Below are positions 17,847 through 28,368 of a stretch of DNA of 47,214 bases, piece by piece (position 1 is the stretch's first letter; each line of letters starts with the position of its first letter). Under the pieces are notes generated by a model. That model did not search any database and had not been told where the DNA came from. It saw only the letters and a list, made by a program, of their open reading frames with translations. The translations under genes and the position numbers were made by a program. Origin of the DNA: Grimontia celer. Its GTDB lineage: Bacteria; Pseudomonadota; Gammaproteobacteria; Enterobacterales; Vibrionaceae. Location of the stretch: NCBI RefSeq assembly GCF_900055185.1, contig NZ_FIZX01000011.1, positions 1 to 47,214 of the forward strand, written 5' to 3'.

Positions 17847-19943
17847 ATGAGCGCGGATACGCTTTACGTAGACAAAGAGTTAAGTTGGCTGTCTTTTAAC
17901 GAAAGGGTACTTCAGGAAGCTGCAGACAAAAACGTTCCTATCATCGAACGTGTGCGATTTCTCGGTATTTTTTCCAGCAATCTGGATGAGTTCTACCAAG
18001 TCCGATTTGCTGACGTAAAGCGCCGTATCCTGATCAACGAGGAGCAAGGTGGCGACAGTAAAGCCAAGGAGCTCCTCAGCAAAATTCAGGATAAAGTCCT
18101 CAAACTCAACCAGGATTTCGACCACCTTTATAACGACATTCTTCTCGAGATGGCACGCCGCCATATCTTTCTGGTTAATGAGCGACAATTAACGGAATAC
18201 CAGCAAAACTGGCTGAAAAGACATTTCGTCAGTAATCTGCTTCCGCACATCACCCCTATCATTCTCACTGACGACATGGACGTGCTCTCTTTCCTTAAAG
18301 ATGCGTACTCTTACCTTGCCGTCGAAATGAAAAAAGAGGGACAACCATCACGTTACGCTCTTATCGAGATCCCAACGGATGAAATAGAGCGCTTTATCAA
18401 GGTGCCGGAGCCGAAAGGCAAACGCCGCCGCAAGACCATCATTCTGCTCGATAACATCATCCGCTTGTGTCTTGACGAGATTTTTAGTGGCTTCTTTGAT
18501 TACGACAGTGTCGAAGCCTATGCCATGAAAATGACCCGTGACGCGGAATATGACCTTACTAACGAGGTTGACCACAGCCTGTTAGAGAATATGTCCGACA
18601 GTCTGGACCAGCGTTTAACGGCTCTGCCAGTGCGTTTCGTATACCAACGCGACATGCCGCAGGATATGGTGAAACATATCCTAGATATGCTGAAAATTTC
18701 GGATTACGACAGTGTGCTGCCAGGGGCGCGTTACCATAACTTCAAAGACTTTATCGGTTTCCCGAATGTCGGGATGAAGTACTTGGAAAACCCTCAACTG
18801 CCGCCGATTGAATCGGCTGACTTCACCACTAACGCCAATGCATTTGATGCCATTCGGCAGCGAGATGTGTTGCTCTACTATCCATACCACACCTTCCGGC
18901 ACATGACGGAACTGGTGCGTCAGGCTTCCTTTGACCCAAAAGTTCGCAGCATTCGCATCAATATTTACCGCGTGGCGAAAAATAGCCGCATCATCAACTC
19001 CATGATTGATGCCGCAAACAACGGCAAACGCGTCACCGTCGTGGTTGAGCTTCAAGCTCGCTTTGATGAAGAAGCTAATATCGAATGGGCACGTGTGCTG
19101 ACTGATGCGGGCGTAAAAGTGGTCTTTGGTACACCGGGCCTCAAAATTCACTCCAAGCTTTGCCTCATCACCCGCCGTGAAGAAGACGGATTACGTGAAT
19201 ACGCACACATAGGTACCGGTAATTTCCACGAAAAAACGGCGCGCATCTATACCGACTTTTCCTTGTTTACCGCAGATAAATCCATCACGTCAGAAGTACG
19301 TAAGGTATTCAATTTTATTGAGAACCCATACAAGCCAGTGAAGTTCTCACACCTGATTGTGTCGCCACGCAACTCGCGCTCACGAATTTATCGCCTGATT
19401 GAGCGTGAAATCGAGCATGCCAAGAATCGCCGTAAAGCGGGCATCACTCTTAAGGTCAACAATCTGGTCGACAAAGGATTGGTGGACTTGCTCTATAAAG
19501 CGAGCAATGAAGGCGTGAAAATTCGCATCATCGTGCGTGGTATGTGTTCGCTTATCCCGGGTGTGAGAGGTCTTAGCCACAACATCAAAGCCATCAGTAT
19601 TGTTGACCGATTCCTCGAACATCCCCGCGTTTTCACCTTTGAAAATGGCGGTGATCGAGATGTCTATATTTCATCAGCAGATTGGATGACCCGTAACATC
19701 GATAACCGTATCGAGGTGGGTGCGCCTATCAAAGATGAGCGCCTGAAACAGCGCATAATGGATATCCTTGAGCTTCAATTTGCAGACCGCGCAAAAGCAC
19801 GGGTTATTGATAAAGAAATGTCCAACGCTTACGTGAAACGCGGAAATCGCAAAAAAGTACGTTCACAAATCGAGATTTATGATTACCTTAAACAAGTAGA
19901 ACGTGCAGAAAAACGGCAAGCGAGCAAACAAAAGAATGAATGA
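17847..19943 (+). CDS. ppk: Polyphosphate kinase 1
   Basis: PPK1 reversibly makes polyphosphate from ATP. The 698-residue chain has the four PPK1 domains: the N-terminal region starting [15 protein letters not shown], the helical head and two phospholipase-D-like catalytic domains. The autophosphorylated histidine is His435 in [10 protein letters not shown], encoded at 19149-19151. The second catalytic histidine is in RFLEHPRV. An AAGGAAAGG ribosome site precedes the ATG. The gene overlaps ppx by 8 bases, so synthesis and breakdown enzymes are co-translated. Confidence 0.98.
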   Translation: MSADTLYVDKELSWLSFNERVLQEAADKNVPIIERVRFLGIFSSNLDEFYQVRFADVKRRILINEEQGGDSKAKELLSKIQDKVLKLNQDFDHLYNDILLEMARRHIFLVNERQLTEYQQNWLKRHFVSNLLPHITPIILTDDMDVLSFLKDAYSYLAVEMKKEGQPSRYALIEIPTDEIERFIKVPEPKGKRRRKTIILLDNIIRLCLDEIFSGFFDYDSVEAYAMKMTRDAEYDLTNEVDHSLLENMSDSLDQRLTALPVRFVYQRDMPQDMVKHILDMLKISDYDSVLPGARYHNFKDFIGFPNVGMKYLENPQLPPIESADFTTNANAFDAIRQRDVLLYYPYHTFRHMTELVRQASFDPKVRSIRINIYRVAKNSRIINSMIDAANNGKRVTVVVELQARFDEEANIEWARVLTDAGVKVVFGTPGLKIHSKLCLITRREEDGLREYAHIGTGNFHEKTARIYTDFSLFTADKSITSEVRKVFNFIENPYKPVKFSHLIVSPRNSRSRIYRLIEREIEHAKNRRKAGITLKVNNLVDKGLVDLLYKASNEGVKIRIIVRGMCSLIPGVRGLSHNIKAISIVDRFLEHPRVFTFENGGDRDVYISSADWMTRNIDNRIEVGAPIKDERLKQRIMDILELQFADRAKARVIDKEMSNAYVKRGNRKKVRSQIEIYDYLKQVERAEKRQASKQKNE

Positions 19944-21444
19944 CACTACCCCGGCTGAGAAGCCAAGGGAAATTGCAGCAATAGATTTAGGTTCCAACAG
20001 CTTCCATATGGTCGTTGCCCGCGTCGTCGGGCAAGGCCTTCAAATCATCAGCCGCCACAAACAACGTGTGCGGCTTGCATCTGGACTCGACGACTACCTC
20101 AACCTCGATAACGCCGCCATCAATCGTGGTGTGGAATGTTTGGCCATGTTTGCCGAGCGCCTTCAAGGTTTCGACGAAGCCAACGTCCGCGTTGCAGCCA
20201 CTTTCACCTTGCGTGAAGCAAGAAACAGCCACATCTTTGTGCAGCGTGCTCGCAATGTCTTCCCCTACCCGATTGAGATCATTCCTGGCGTGGAGGAAGC
20301 GCGGTTAATTTACCTTGGCGTCAGCCACACCCAACCGGGAGATGGTCGCAAGTTGGTGGTAGACATTGGTGGCGGCAGTACCGAGCTTGTAATAGGTAAA
20401 GGTTTTAGCCCTGCACTCACCAACAGTAAGCACATGGGTTGTGTCAGTTACAACCAACGCTTTTTCAAAGACGGGCAGATCTCCATCAAACGCTTTGCTC
20501 AGGCACAATTAGCCGCTGAGCTCAAACTGGAAAGCATCGCAAAGCAATACAAAGACTGTGGTTGGGAAGAAGCCGTAGGCTCATCTGGCACTATCAAAGC
20601 CATTCGCGAAGTTTTGATAGCCAGCGGGCATGACGATGGCATCATCACACGTAAACGTCTGGATAGTTTGATTGAGCAAGTTTTGTTGGTGAAATCGGCC
20701 AGCGAGCTTAAGCTGCCCGGGTTAACGGAAGACAGACAACCTGTGTTTGCAGCAGGCCTGGCAATTCTCTCTGGCGTATTTCACGCCCTGCACATAGAGA
20801 AGATGGTTTATTCAGGCGGCGCGCTCCGTGAAGGGCTTCTGTATGAAATGGAAGACCGCTTCCAACAAAGCGATATTAGAAGTCGCACTGCCGCAGACCT
20901 CGCTGAGCGGTACCATATCGACAGGCGACATGCAGATAATGTTCAGCAAACCGCTGAGCACTTTTACCTGCAGGCTGAACCAAAGTTGGGGACGAAAAAA
21001 GCGGAGCTGGCCATATTGCTAAGCTGGGCAGCGTTGTTGCATGAAGTCGGCTTGAGTATCTCGCACTCGGGCTTCCACAAGCATTCGGCCTACATTCTGC
21101 AAAACACCAACTTACCGGGCTTTAACCAAGAGCAACAAACTGTATTGGCTACTCTGACCCGTTTTCATCGTAAAGCTTTGAAGCTTGAGGAAATGCCAGA
21201 GTTCACTCTGTTCAAGGTTAAACAGATTCATCCACTCATCCGTTCTTTGCGCCTCGCCTGCGTTCTCAATGTGCAACGCAGCGGCGAGCCGATACCAGAG
21301 GTGAAGCTCGACGCCAAGGACGATTGCTGGTCACTAACTTTCCCTGAAAACTGGCTTATTCAGAACACCTTGTTGGCGGCCGATCTGGAAGCTGAACAGG
21401 CCTACTGGGATTCGGTAGGTTGGAAGCTCAACGTGAGTGCTTAG
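19936..21444 (+). CDS. ppx: Exopolyphosphatase
   Basis: Ppx (502 residues) removes terminal phosphate from polyphosphate and may also act on pppGpp. The actin-like ASKHA fold is shown by [15 protein letters not shown] near the N-terminus, [14 protein letters not shown] (about 137-150) and the catalytic Glu in the TFTLREARN region. A C-terminal HD-like domain contains [24 protein letters not shown] 19936 lies inside the 3' end of ppk, so translation is probably coupled. The gene is followed by a terminator shared with pstS. Confidence 0.97.
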   Translation: MNDTTPAEKPREIAAIDLGSNSFHMVVARVVGQGLQIISRHKQRVRLASGLDDYLNLDNAAINRGVECLAMFAERLQGFDEANVRVAATFTLREARNSHIFVQRARNVFPYPIEIIPGVEEARLIYLGVSHTQPGDGRKLVVDIGGGSTELVIGKGFSPALTNSKHMGCVSYNQRFFKDGQISIKRFAQAQLAAELKLESIAKQYKDCGWEEAVGSSGTIKAIREVLIASGHDDGIITRKRLDSLIEQVLLVKSASELKLPGLTEDRQPVFAAGLAILSGVFHALHIEKMVYSGGALREGLLYEMEDRFQQSDIRSRTAADLAERYHIDRRHADNVQQTAEHFYLQAEPKLGTKKAELAILLSWAALLHEVGLSISHSGFHKHSAYILQNTNLPGFNQEQQTVLATLTRFHRKALKLEEMPEFTLFKVKQIHPLIRSLRLACVLNVQRSGEPIPEVKLDAKDDCWSLTFPENWLIQNTLLAADLEAEQAYWDSVGWKLNVSA

Positions 21445-21472
21445 GCTCAGTTGACACTGAAAGCATGCAAAG

Positions 21473-21500
21473 AAAAACGGTGCTCATCGCACCGTTTTTT
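21473..21500. terminator. Bidirectional terminator between ppx and pstS
   Basis: AAAAACGGTGC, loop TCAT-like and GCACCGTTTTTT form a symmetrical hairpin. On the right it touches the stop codon of the minus-strand pstS gene. Confidence 0.88.
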
Positions 21501-22446
21501 ATAAACCCAGAGCTTTGAGTTGTTGTCCAATCAAATCATCAGGCAGTGGAACGAATCCTTCAGCCCCGACTAGCGCTTGCCCCTGGCGGGAAAGGATAAG
21601 TTTGATGAACTCTGCTTCCATTCTTGGTAACGGCTTATCCGGCACTTTGTTGACATAGACAAACAGGTAACGCGAAAGCGGATAAACACCAGAAATCACA
21701 CTATCAACGGTGGCATAAACCTGCTCGCCCTCGACATCCAATGGCAGCATCTTCGCCCCCGCTGTGCGATATCCAACGCCCGCATATCCAATCGCATTGA
21801 GCGATGAACTGACCGACTGAACAACCGACGCAGAGCCCGGTTGCTCATTCACATCCGGACGAAAATCGCCATCGCAAAGCGCCTGATCTTTGAAAAAGCC
21901 GTAAGTGCCCGACACCGAGTTGCGGCCAAACAGTTGAATATTTCGCTTTTCCCAGCTTCCCGGAAGACCCAGCTGTCCCCATTTATCAATCCGCTCGTTG
22001 GAGCCACAACGCAGCGTTTTGGAAAACAAGGCATCAACCTGCGTCATGTTCAGTACATCAATTGGGTTGTCTTGATGAACAAATATCGCCATCGCATCAA
22101 TCGCGACTTTAATCGCCGTTGGCGGATAGCCATACTTTCGTTCAAACAGTTCAATTTCACGTGGGCGCATTTCCCGGCTCATGGTGCCAAACTGCGCCGT
22201 TGCTTCAATCAACGCTGGAACCGCAGTAGAAGAGCCCGACGTCTGGATTTGGACATTCACACTCGGGTAATGTTTTTTGAAAAGCACGCCCCATTGAGTG
22301 ACCAAATTAGCCAGAGTGTCTGAACCGACCGTTGACAGGTTACCCGAGATATTATCTACACGGTGATACAGAGGGAGGTGATCGTCAGCGGCAGCGGGTG
22401 CCGCCACTAACAGGAATCCAATCAGGGTCAAAGCCCGTTTTAACAT
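21499..22446 (-). CDS. pstS: Phosphate-binding periplasmic protein, PstS family
   Basis: This 315-residue secreted protein has a signal peptide (1-20, cut likely after AAPAAA). It shows the PstS-type phosphate-binding pattern: [10 protein letters not shown] near the N-terminus, [11 protein letters not shown] and then [14 protein letters not shown]. It would capture phosphate for the Pst permease. It is not in the pstCAB operon but overlaps the phoR 3' end by 7 bases. It is therefore expressed with phoB-phoR from the Pho promoter, and sensing and capture are co-produced. This arrangement is known in Vibrio. Confidence 0.93.
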   Translation of the reverse strand: MLKRALTLIGFLLVAAPAAADDHLPLYHRVDNISGNLSTVGSDTLANLVTQWGVLFKKHYPSVNVQIQTSGSSTAVPALIEATAQFGTMSREMRPREIELFERKYGYPPTAIKVAIDAMAIFVHQDNPIDVLNMTQVDALFSKTLRCGSNERIDKWGQLGLPGSWEKRNIQLFGRNSVSGTYGFFKDQALCDGDFRPDVNEQPGSASVVQSVSSSLNAIGYAGVGYRTAGAKMLPLDVEGEQVYATVDSVISGVYPLSRYLFVYVNKVPDKPLPRMEAEFIKLILSRQGQALVGAEGFVPLPDDLIGQQLKALGL

Positions 22447-23735
22447 GCCAGACGCTCCGGAAGGGTGAACGAGAACGTACTACCCTGTCCCACCTTACTT
22501 TTGATTTCAAGCTCCGACTCGTGATGATTCAGCGCATGCTTCACAATGGCCAAGCCAAGACCACTGCCGCCCGTTTCACGTGATCTCGCTTTATCGACGC
22601 GATAAAAGCGCTCGGTCAGTCTATCGATATGTTGAGGCGCAATACCTTCACCACTATCAATCACTTCCAGTCTTGGCCCTTTGCGGGACTTAAACCAGCG
22701 AACTTTGATTTTAGCGCTGGCTGGCGTGTGTTTCACCGCGTTGTACACCAGGTTAGAAATAGCGCTGCGAAGCTGATCTTCATCGCCCAACACTTTGAGC
22801 GAATGATCGATTTCAAACTCAAAGTCATGCGCCTGATCGCCACTGAGTGTCTGCGCTTCTTTTTCCAACACATCAAGCATTGCTGGCACGTCTACTTTCT
22901 GATCCAGCGCGATCTTTACACTCGCCTCAATTTTCGACAGGGTCAGAAGCTGTTCCACCAAACCTTCCATTCGGGTCAACTGCTCTGTCATCACGCCGTG
23001 GGCTTTACCCCACATTGGCCCCACCAGCATCTCTGGATCTTCAGACATTTCCAAATAACCACGCAGCACCGTCATCGGCGTGCGAAGTTCATGGGAAACG
23101 TTTGCAAAGAAGTTACGGCGCATACCTTCAAGTTGCTTGAGCTGGGTAATGTCACGCACCACCATCAGGTATTCGCCTTCTGCATAAGGCATAGTACGGA
23201 ATTCGAGGGTTTTCGAAGCGTGCAAGGTCGAACGCATTTCAAATGGTTCACCCAGTTCCGCGCGGCTCAGGTACTCAATAAACTCCGGCGTACGGATCAG
23301 GTTGGCAATGTATTGACCGGCATCGTCAGGCATACGGAAGCCCAGTAGCTCCTGCGCCAGCTTGTTACACCAGACGATCGAGCCATCGTGCTCAAACACT
23401 ACTACTGCATCGGGTAATGATTCCGCACCATTGCGGAAACGGCGGATAAGATTGGCAAGCTCTTTACGACGACGACGGTTACGCTTTTGTAGACGGTAGA
23501 TACCGTTAAACAACGGCGTCCAGCTTCCTGAACCGGTTGGTGGTGTCAGGCTGCGCTCTTTCCAAAGCCAGTCAGAGAGCTTGAGTTGGTGGTAGAAGTT
23601 CCACAGCAACACCAAAACCGTTGCCAATAGCAACAGCCAAGGCAGACCGCCAAAGAACCAGCCTATGAGAAACCAAGGTAGATAAAAAAAAGCCAGCTCA
23701 AGAGCCAGCTTTTTCCAGGTAAGTCTTTCGACCAT
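22440..23735 (-). CDS. phoR: Phosphate sensor histidine kinase PhoR
   Basis: PhoR (431 residues) phosphorylates PhoB when phosphate is low. Two membrane helices lie within residues 10-48. A PAS domain (about 100-200) precedes the dimerisation domain with the phospho-accepting His215 in NVSHELRTP. The ATP-binding domain shows an N box ([13 protein letters not shown]), a G1 box (DSGEGIAP) and a G2 box ([10 protein letters not shown]). ATG 23735 has GGAG seven bases upstream; a TTG four codons earlier is possible. It follows phoB closely. Confidence 0.97.
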   Translation of the reverse strand: MVERLTWKKLALELAFFYLPWFLIGWFFGGLPWLLLLATVLVLLWNFYHQLKLSDWLWKERSLTPPTGSGSWTPLFNGIYRLQKRNRRRRKELANLIRRFRNGAESLPDAVVVFEHDGSIVWCNKLAQELLGFRMPDDAGQYIANLIRTPEFIEYLSRAELGEPFEMRSTLHASKTLEFRTMPYAEGEYLMVVRDITQLKQLEGMRRNFFANVSHELRTPMTVLRGYLEMSEDPEMLVGPMWGKAHGVMTEQLTRMEGLVEQLLTLSKIEASVKIALDQKVDVPAMLDVLEKEAQTLSGDQAHDFEFEIDHSLKVLGDEDQLRSAISNLVYNAVKHTPASAKIKVRWFKSRKGPRLEVIDSGEGIAPQHIDRLTERFYRVDKARSRETGGSGLGLAIVKHALNHHESELEIKSKVGQGSTFSFTLPERLAC

Positions 23736-23793
23736 CAATGTCTCCAAGATGCCACCCGGTGGCCTTCGGATGACCTATGACAATAATGCGTTA

Positions 23794-24483
23794 TCAGGTG
23801 CGCGTTGAGAAACGGTAGCCTGCGCCACGAACCGTTTGTACCAGTTTGTCGTGACCGTCTTCTTCCAGCGCCTTTCTTAAACGACGAATATGCACGTCAA
23901 CGGTACGATCTTCAACATAAACGTTAGTGCCCCAAACGTTATTAAGAAGTTGCTCACGACTATAAACACGCTCTTGGTGGGTCATGAAAAAGTGCAACAT
24001 CTTAAATTCGGTTGGACCCATTTCCAGCGGTTTTTCGTTTGAAGTGACGCGGTGTGATACAGGATCAAGCTTCAGACCATGCACATCAATCACATCATCC
24101 AGCGACGTTGGTGATACTCGGCGCATCACGGCCTTCAGGCGCGCCATCAGCTCTTTTGGTGAGAAAGGCTTGGTGATGTAATCATCCGCACCGACTTCCA
24201 AGCCGCGGACTTTATCTTCTTCCTCGCCACGCGCTGTGAGCATCACAACTGGGATTTGGCGGGTCAGTTCATCACGCTTGAGATGTTTGATCAGGTTGAT
24301 CCCCGAGCCGCCTGGCAGCATCCAGTCCATCAGGATCAGTTCAGGGTAAGGCTCGCAGATTTTTTCCAGAGCACTGTCATAATCTTCTGCTTCTACAGCC
24401 TGATAACCTTTTTGTTCCAGTACGAAACACAACATCTCGCGAATAGGTGCTTCATCTTCGACAACAAGTATCCGTCTTACCAT
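23794..24483 (-). CDS. phoB: Phosphate response regulator PhoB
   Basis: PhoB (229 residues) is the OmpR-type activator of the Pho regulon. The receiver domain is complete: acidic pair Asp10/Glu11, phospho-acceptor Asp53 in LMDWMLPGG, Thr83 and Lys105. The C-terminal winged helix (about 130-229) ends [12 protein letters not shown]. It is preceded by a Pho box, so it activates its own operon phoB-phoR-pstS. It is a useful contrast to the degenerate regulator at 37336-38040. Confidence 0.98.
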   Translation of the reverse strand: MVRRILVVEDEAPIREMLCFVLEQKGYQAVEAEDYDSALEKICEPYPELILMDWMLPGGSGINLIKHLKRDELTRQIPVVMLTARGEEEDKVRGLEVGADDYITKPFSPKELMARLKAVMRRVSPTSLDDVIDVHGLKLDPVSHRVTSNEKPLEMGPTEFKMLHFFMTHQERVYSREQLLNNVWGTNVYVEDRTVDVHIRRLRKALEEDGHDKLVQTVRGAGYRFSTRT

Positions 24484-24529
24484 TTTTCCATACCCAGTTA
24501 GAGTGGTTTATTTGTATTTCTTGGACGCC

Positions 24530-24563
24530 ATTATGTGATTCTATTATGACAGTTTTGTGACCT
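24530..24563 (-). promoter_or_regulatory. Pho box and -10 of phoB-phoR-pstS
   Basis: On the minus strand AGGTCAC-AAAA-CTGTCAT (24546-24563) is a Pho box with one perfect repeat. Ten bases later comes CATAAT (24530-24535) as -10. The spacing is identical to that of the pstC Pho promoter in this window. Confidence 0.82.
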
Positions 24564-24693
24564 TTCGCGAGGTTTGGCGCGGGAGGCAACCAGATACTGC
24601 CTTTTAATCCAGATATTTACTGACTATTTTTCACCCGCCCAACCTACTGGACACGGCATAAGCCGTCGCCTCTAGCTAAGGCACTTTTCTTGG

Positions 24694-27600
24694 TCAAGAA
24701 ACGCGAAATTTGTTGTCCAGCTCACTGACGCCCAGGCCAGTTTTTTTCGAAACATGGAGCTGGGTAGGAATGCGTTCTTTCATCGCTTCAATGTGACTGA
24801 TCACCCCGATCATCTTGCCGGAGGCATTAAGATTATCCAGCGCATCCAGCGCCACATCCAAGGTCTCGCTATCGAGCGTACCAAAGCCTTCATCGAGGAA
24901 CAGCGAGTCGATGCTGGTCTTGTGGCTGACAAGATCAGAAAGCGCCAGCGCGAGTGCCAGACTGACTAGGAAGCTTTCCCCACCTGATAAGGTTTTGGTG
25001 TCACGCTCAATATCACCCTGCCAGGTATCCAGCACGCTAAGTTCCAAGCCTTCACCTTGCTTGCGGTTCAGTTGGTAACGTCCATGGATTCGGTCGAGTT
25101 GTTTGTTCGCCAGATACACCAGATTATCCAGCGTCAGCCCCTGAGCAAACTTACGGAATTTATCGCCTTTTTGTGAGCCAATCAGGGAATGCAGATACTG
25201 GATATCATCGTATTCCGCACGCAGGCGTTCGATCTCAGCAAACAGCGCCCGTTGGTTCTCTCGTCTTTGATGATCAGATGCCAAGGCATGGCTCAGCTCA
25301 CCACTTCGGCGCACAAGCGTTTCCACGGCCTCTGATTTTCCCGTTAGCGCAGATTCCACCTCATCATGCGGAGTTTGCACCCAAACTTCTGCCCGGTCAT
25401 GGGCTAGCACTTCAACCACATGCTGACAGGCTTTCTCCAGCAGTACCTTGGCACCCTCAAGGGCATTTTCCAGCACGCGTTTATCTGCAAGTAACTGTTG
25501 TTTTTCTTCCTCCGGAAGCAATGCAGTTTGGAACATTTCCAGAGAATCAAAAGGCGAAGCCCCAAGGCTTTCTTCCCATTGGGATGCATAACTCTGTGCC
25601 TCGACATTCAGCGATGTCAGCGACTGAGTTTGACTTGTCACTTCTGCCTGAATCGCGCGCAGATCGCCAAGACATTGCTGCGCAAAGGCTTGTGCTGCTT
25701 GATGGGAGGCTTCCCCTTGCTCCGTTTGAACGGCAGCGCGGCGCTTTTCATCTTCCACCCGCTTGTCACCAAAGAGCTCAGCGCGTTTTGCTTTAGCAGC
25801 TTCAAGCTCGCCGGTTAGCGAATCAATTTCGGATTGAAGCACGCCCAGCTGCTCAGCCAGTGCCTGACTCTCTTTCATGCAATTTGAAAGCTCAACCTCA
25901 AGCAACGCCATCTCTTTCGCCAAGACTTCTTTTTGCTGCTGGTTTTGCTCCCACTTTTCGGCGTCTTGCTTTCTCGACGCCAACCAGACTTGAAGCTCAT
26001 CATGCTCAGGGGATTGGTAACCACTGTCTGCGATTTGCTGGCTCAGCACGTTTTCGAGGGTCTCAAGGTAATCCAGCTTCTGGCGCTTATCAGCAGCCAG
26101 TTTCTGCGCTTCCTGTTTTTTGCTTTCAATAGTCACCGACAGAATGGAGAAGTGTTTCTCGGTGCTATCCAATGTACGGGTAGCCTCATCCCAATGCAGT
26201 TTTGCCTGCTGCAGGGTTTTCTCTTGCGCTTTGAGTGCATTCAAGGTTTGGGTCAGTGCGTCACGTTGCTGGGTTTGCTGCTCGTTGAATGCAACAAAGG
26301 CGTTGCGCTGATCGATAGTCAGGACCAAGTTGAGTGGCACTGCCGCCTGTGTCCACTGCTCACCAAGCGCCATTTGTTGCTGCTGACAACGCAGGAGATG
26401 CTTATCCAGCTCTTCGATGTAACGCTTCGCCGCTTCAAGCTTCATACTGGTTTCTTTGCCAGTGTGCCCCAGCTCTTCTAACGCCACCTCTGCCGCTGAC
26501 TTTTGCTGCAGGGTTTCAGAGACATTGAGGACAGCTCCAGACAAGGCTGGATGCTCGGTGGAGCCACAAAGCGGGCAGGCTTCATGTGGCTGCAATGCCG
26601 CACGATATTGTGCAAGATGTTCTTCCTGACTGACAAGCTTGGACAGTGCCTCAATCAGTTGCTTTTTGTCTTTGTAATGCTGTCGAAGCGAAGTGACTTC
26701 AAGCTCTAAGTTTTTGGCTTGCTGAGTCTGTTCTGTCAGTGTCTGGCGCTTTTCCACGCTCTCTTTATCCAGTTCCAGCCATTGCTGCTGCCATTGGTCT
26801 AACTGGAGGTAAGTGGAAAGTTGCGCACTTAACTGCTCGCGCTGTTTATCCAGAGCGTCAACATCACCACTTGAGGTTGCTTGCTTAAACGCTTCTTGCT
26901 GTGCTTCCCATGCTTGTCTGGCTTGTTCGCTTTGGCTTAGTGCCGCCTGTTTTTCTTTCTCGGCATTTTCCGCCTTCGCGATCTCTACCTGCAGTTGGGC
27001 GCTAAGCTCGGTTTCGTATTGAGCCAGTTTGCCAATCGCATTTTGTTCTTGCGCGATCTGTTGGCCCATCTGCGCCCATTGGCCAAGGTGTTGTTTAAGC
27101 TGGCCTGCAAACTGATGGGTGGTCAGGTAGGTGGATACGTCTTCCAGAGCCCGTTTTTTGGTCTCAAGGTTCTCTGCGGTTTTTTCCTGTGATGAAGTCA
27201 GATCAGCTTGCTTGGCTTTCAGGCCCGTCTGTTGCTGCAAAAACTCCTGCAGCCGCAGAGATTGGTGTTTGATGTCGGTATCGAGCGGCAAAACCTGCTC
27301 ACTGATAAGCTCTTCCAGCTTGCTTTGCTGGGTTTTCGCCAGTGTGAGCGCCTCTGAAGCTTTCAGTAACGCCTCGTCAGACTGCACGCTCTTTTCTGTG
27401 TTGGCTTTCAATGCTTCCTGTTTGGTAGCCAGCAAAGCAGTCGTTGATTCCACGCTTTTCAACGATGACTGCCAACGCTCATAAGGCATGCGCAGCTTTT
27501 CCGCTGGCTCACTGTGGGTGAGTTTATCCAGTTGTGGTTTGGCTGCCTTCCAGTTTTCTTCAGCAGTTGTTAGCTGTGCTTCGGCCTGACTTTTCTCTTG

Positions 27601-28368
27601 ATGGCTTTTTTGGTGCGCTTTCCACCATGTCAGGTGCGCCGTGAGATCGGTCTGTTTTTCGCGCTCACTCTTGAGCAAGGCATCTGTTTCTTTCTGCTCC
27701 TTTTCGAGCGCTTCAAGCTCCTCGCTACTCAGCAACTGTACGCCTTTCGCTTCGGCCTCTTTCTGGCTCAAGGCCTGCTTTGCTGCGGCAAAATGCTCAT
27801 GCACTTTTTCAGAAATCCGGCCGTAAATCTCTGTTCCGGTCAGTTCTTCCAAAAGCTCCGCACGCTCGTTTTCCTTGGCATTCAGGAAAGCGGCAAATTC
27901 CCCCTGAGAAAGCATCATGGATTTGGTAAAACGGGCAAAGTCGAGACCAGTAACACGCTCTACCAATTCATTTTTCTGCTTCACCTGTGTGGCCAGTACC
28001 TTGTCGGTTTTCGCATCCACCAGCTCCACATCCGCTTGCTGTAAATTACCGTCCGCTTTTCCACGGGAGCGGCGCATGCTCCAAAACGCGCGGTACGGGT
28101 GGCCTTTTACTTCGAATTCCACTTCGGCAGAACACTCCGCCGTGCCACGGGTCATGATTTCGTTGCTGGAAGTGGAGATCAGCCCTAATCGCGGCGTCTG
28201 GTGATAGAGCGCCAGACAAATCGCATCAAGCAATGTGGTTTTACCTGCGCCCGTTGCGCCGGTAATGGCGAACAGGCCATTGTCAGAAAATGGGGTTTGG
28301 GTGAAGTCAATCTTCCACTCGCCTTTCAGCGAGTTCAGATTCTTAAAGCGAAGACTAAGGATTTTCAT
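24694..28368 (-). CDS. sbcC: Exonuclease subunit SbcC
   Basis: SbcC (1224 residues) is the Rad50-like ATPase of the SbcCD nuclease, which cuts hairpins and protein-blocked DNA ends. Walker A GATGAGKT lies at residues 37-44. Long Gln/Glu-rich coiled coils fill about 180-1050, with the zinc hook CPLCG near the middle. The C-terminal half-ATPase has TLSGGESFLVSLALAL and Walker B SLFLDEGFGTLD. It starts with ATG overlapping the sbcD stop as ATGA, so it is the second gene of the pair. Confidence 0.97.
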   Translation of the reverse strand: MKILSLRFKNLNSLKGEWKIDFTQTPFSDNGLFAITGATGAGKTTLLDAICLALYHQTPRLGLISTSSNEIMTRGTAECSAEVEFEVKGHPYRAFWSMRRSRGKADGNLQQADVELVDAKTDKVLATQVKQKNELVERVTGLDFARFTKSMMLSQGEFAAFLNAKENERAELLEELTGTEIYGRISEKVHEHFAAAKQALSQKEAEAKGVQLLSSEELEALEKEQKETDALLKSEREKQTDLTAHLTWWKAHQKSHQEKSQAEAQLTTAEENWKAAKPQLDKLTHSEPAEKLRMPYERWQSSLKSVESTTALLATKQEALKANTEKSVQSDEALLKASEALTLAKTQQSKLEELISEQVLPLDTDIKHQSLRLQEFLQQQTGLKAKQADLTSSQEKTAENLETKKRALEDVSTYLTTHQFAGQLKQHLGQWAQMGQQIAQEQNAIGKLAQYETELSAQLQVEIAKAENAEKEKQAALSQSEQARQAWEAQQEAFKQATSSGDVDALDKQREQLSAQLSTYLQLDQWQQQWLELDKESVEKRQTLTEQTQQAKNLELEVTSLRQHYKDKKQLIEALSKLVSQEEHLAQYRAALQPHEACPLCGSTEHPALSGAVLNVSETLQQKSAAEVALEELGHTGKETSMKLEAAKRYIEELDKHLLRCQQQQMALGEQWTQAAVPLNLVLTIDQRNAFVAFNEQQTQQRDALTQTLNALKAQEKTLQQAKLHWDEATRTLDSTEKHFSILSVTIESKKQEAQKLAADKRQKLDYLETLENVLSQQIADSGYQSPEHDELQVWLASRKQDAEKWEQNQQQKEVLAKEMALLEVELSNCMKESQALAEQLGVLQSEIDSLTGELEAAKAKRAELFGDKRVEDEKRRAAVQTEQGEASHQAAQAFAQQCLGDLRAIQAEVTSQTQSLTSLNVEAQSYASQWEESLGASPFDSLEMFQTALLPEEEKQQLLADKRVLENALEGAKVLLEKACQHVVEVLAHDRAEVWVQTPHDEVESALTGKSEAVETLVRRSGELSHALASDHQRRENQRALFAEIERLRAEYDDIQYLHSLIGSQKGDKFRKFAQGLTLDNLVYLANKQLDRIHGRYQLNRKQGEGLELSVLDTWQGDIERDTKTLSGGESFLVSLALALALSDLVSHKTSIDSLFLDEGFGTLDSETLDVALDALDNLNASGKMIGVISHIEAMKERIPTQLHVSKKTGLGVSELDNKFRVS

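Noticed and set aside
22629-23348. 239-codon plus-strand open frame over phoR
   Set aside because: It is antisense to phoR, His/Phe-rich, without a start context or a family.
24754-28204. Many plus-strand open frames across sbcC
   Set aside because: They are shadows of the Gln/Glu/Ala-rich coiled-coil coding of sbcC.
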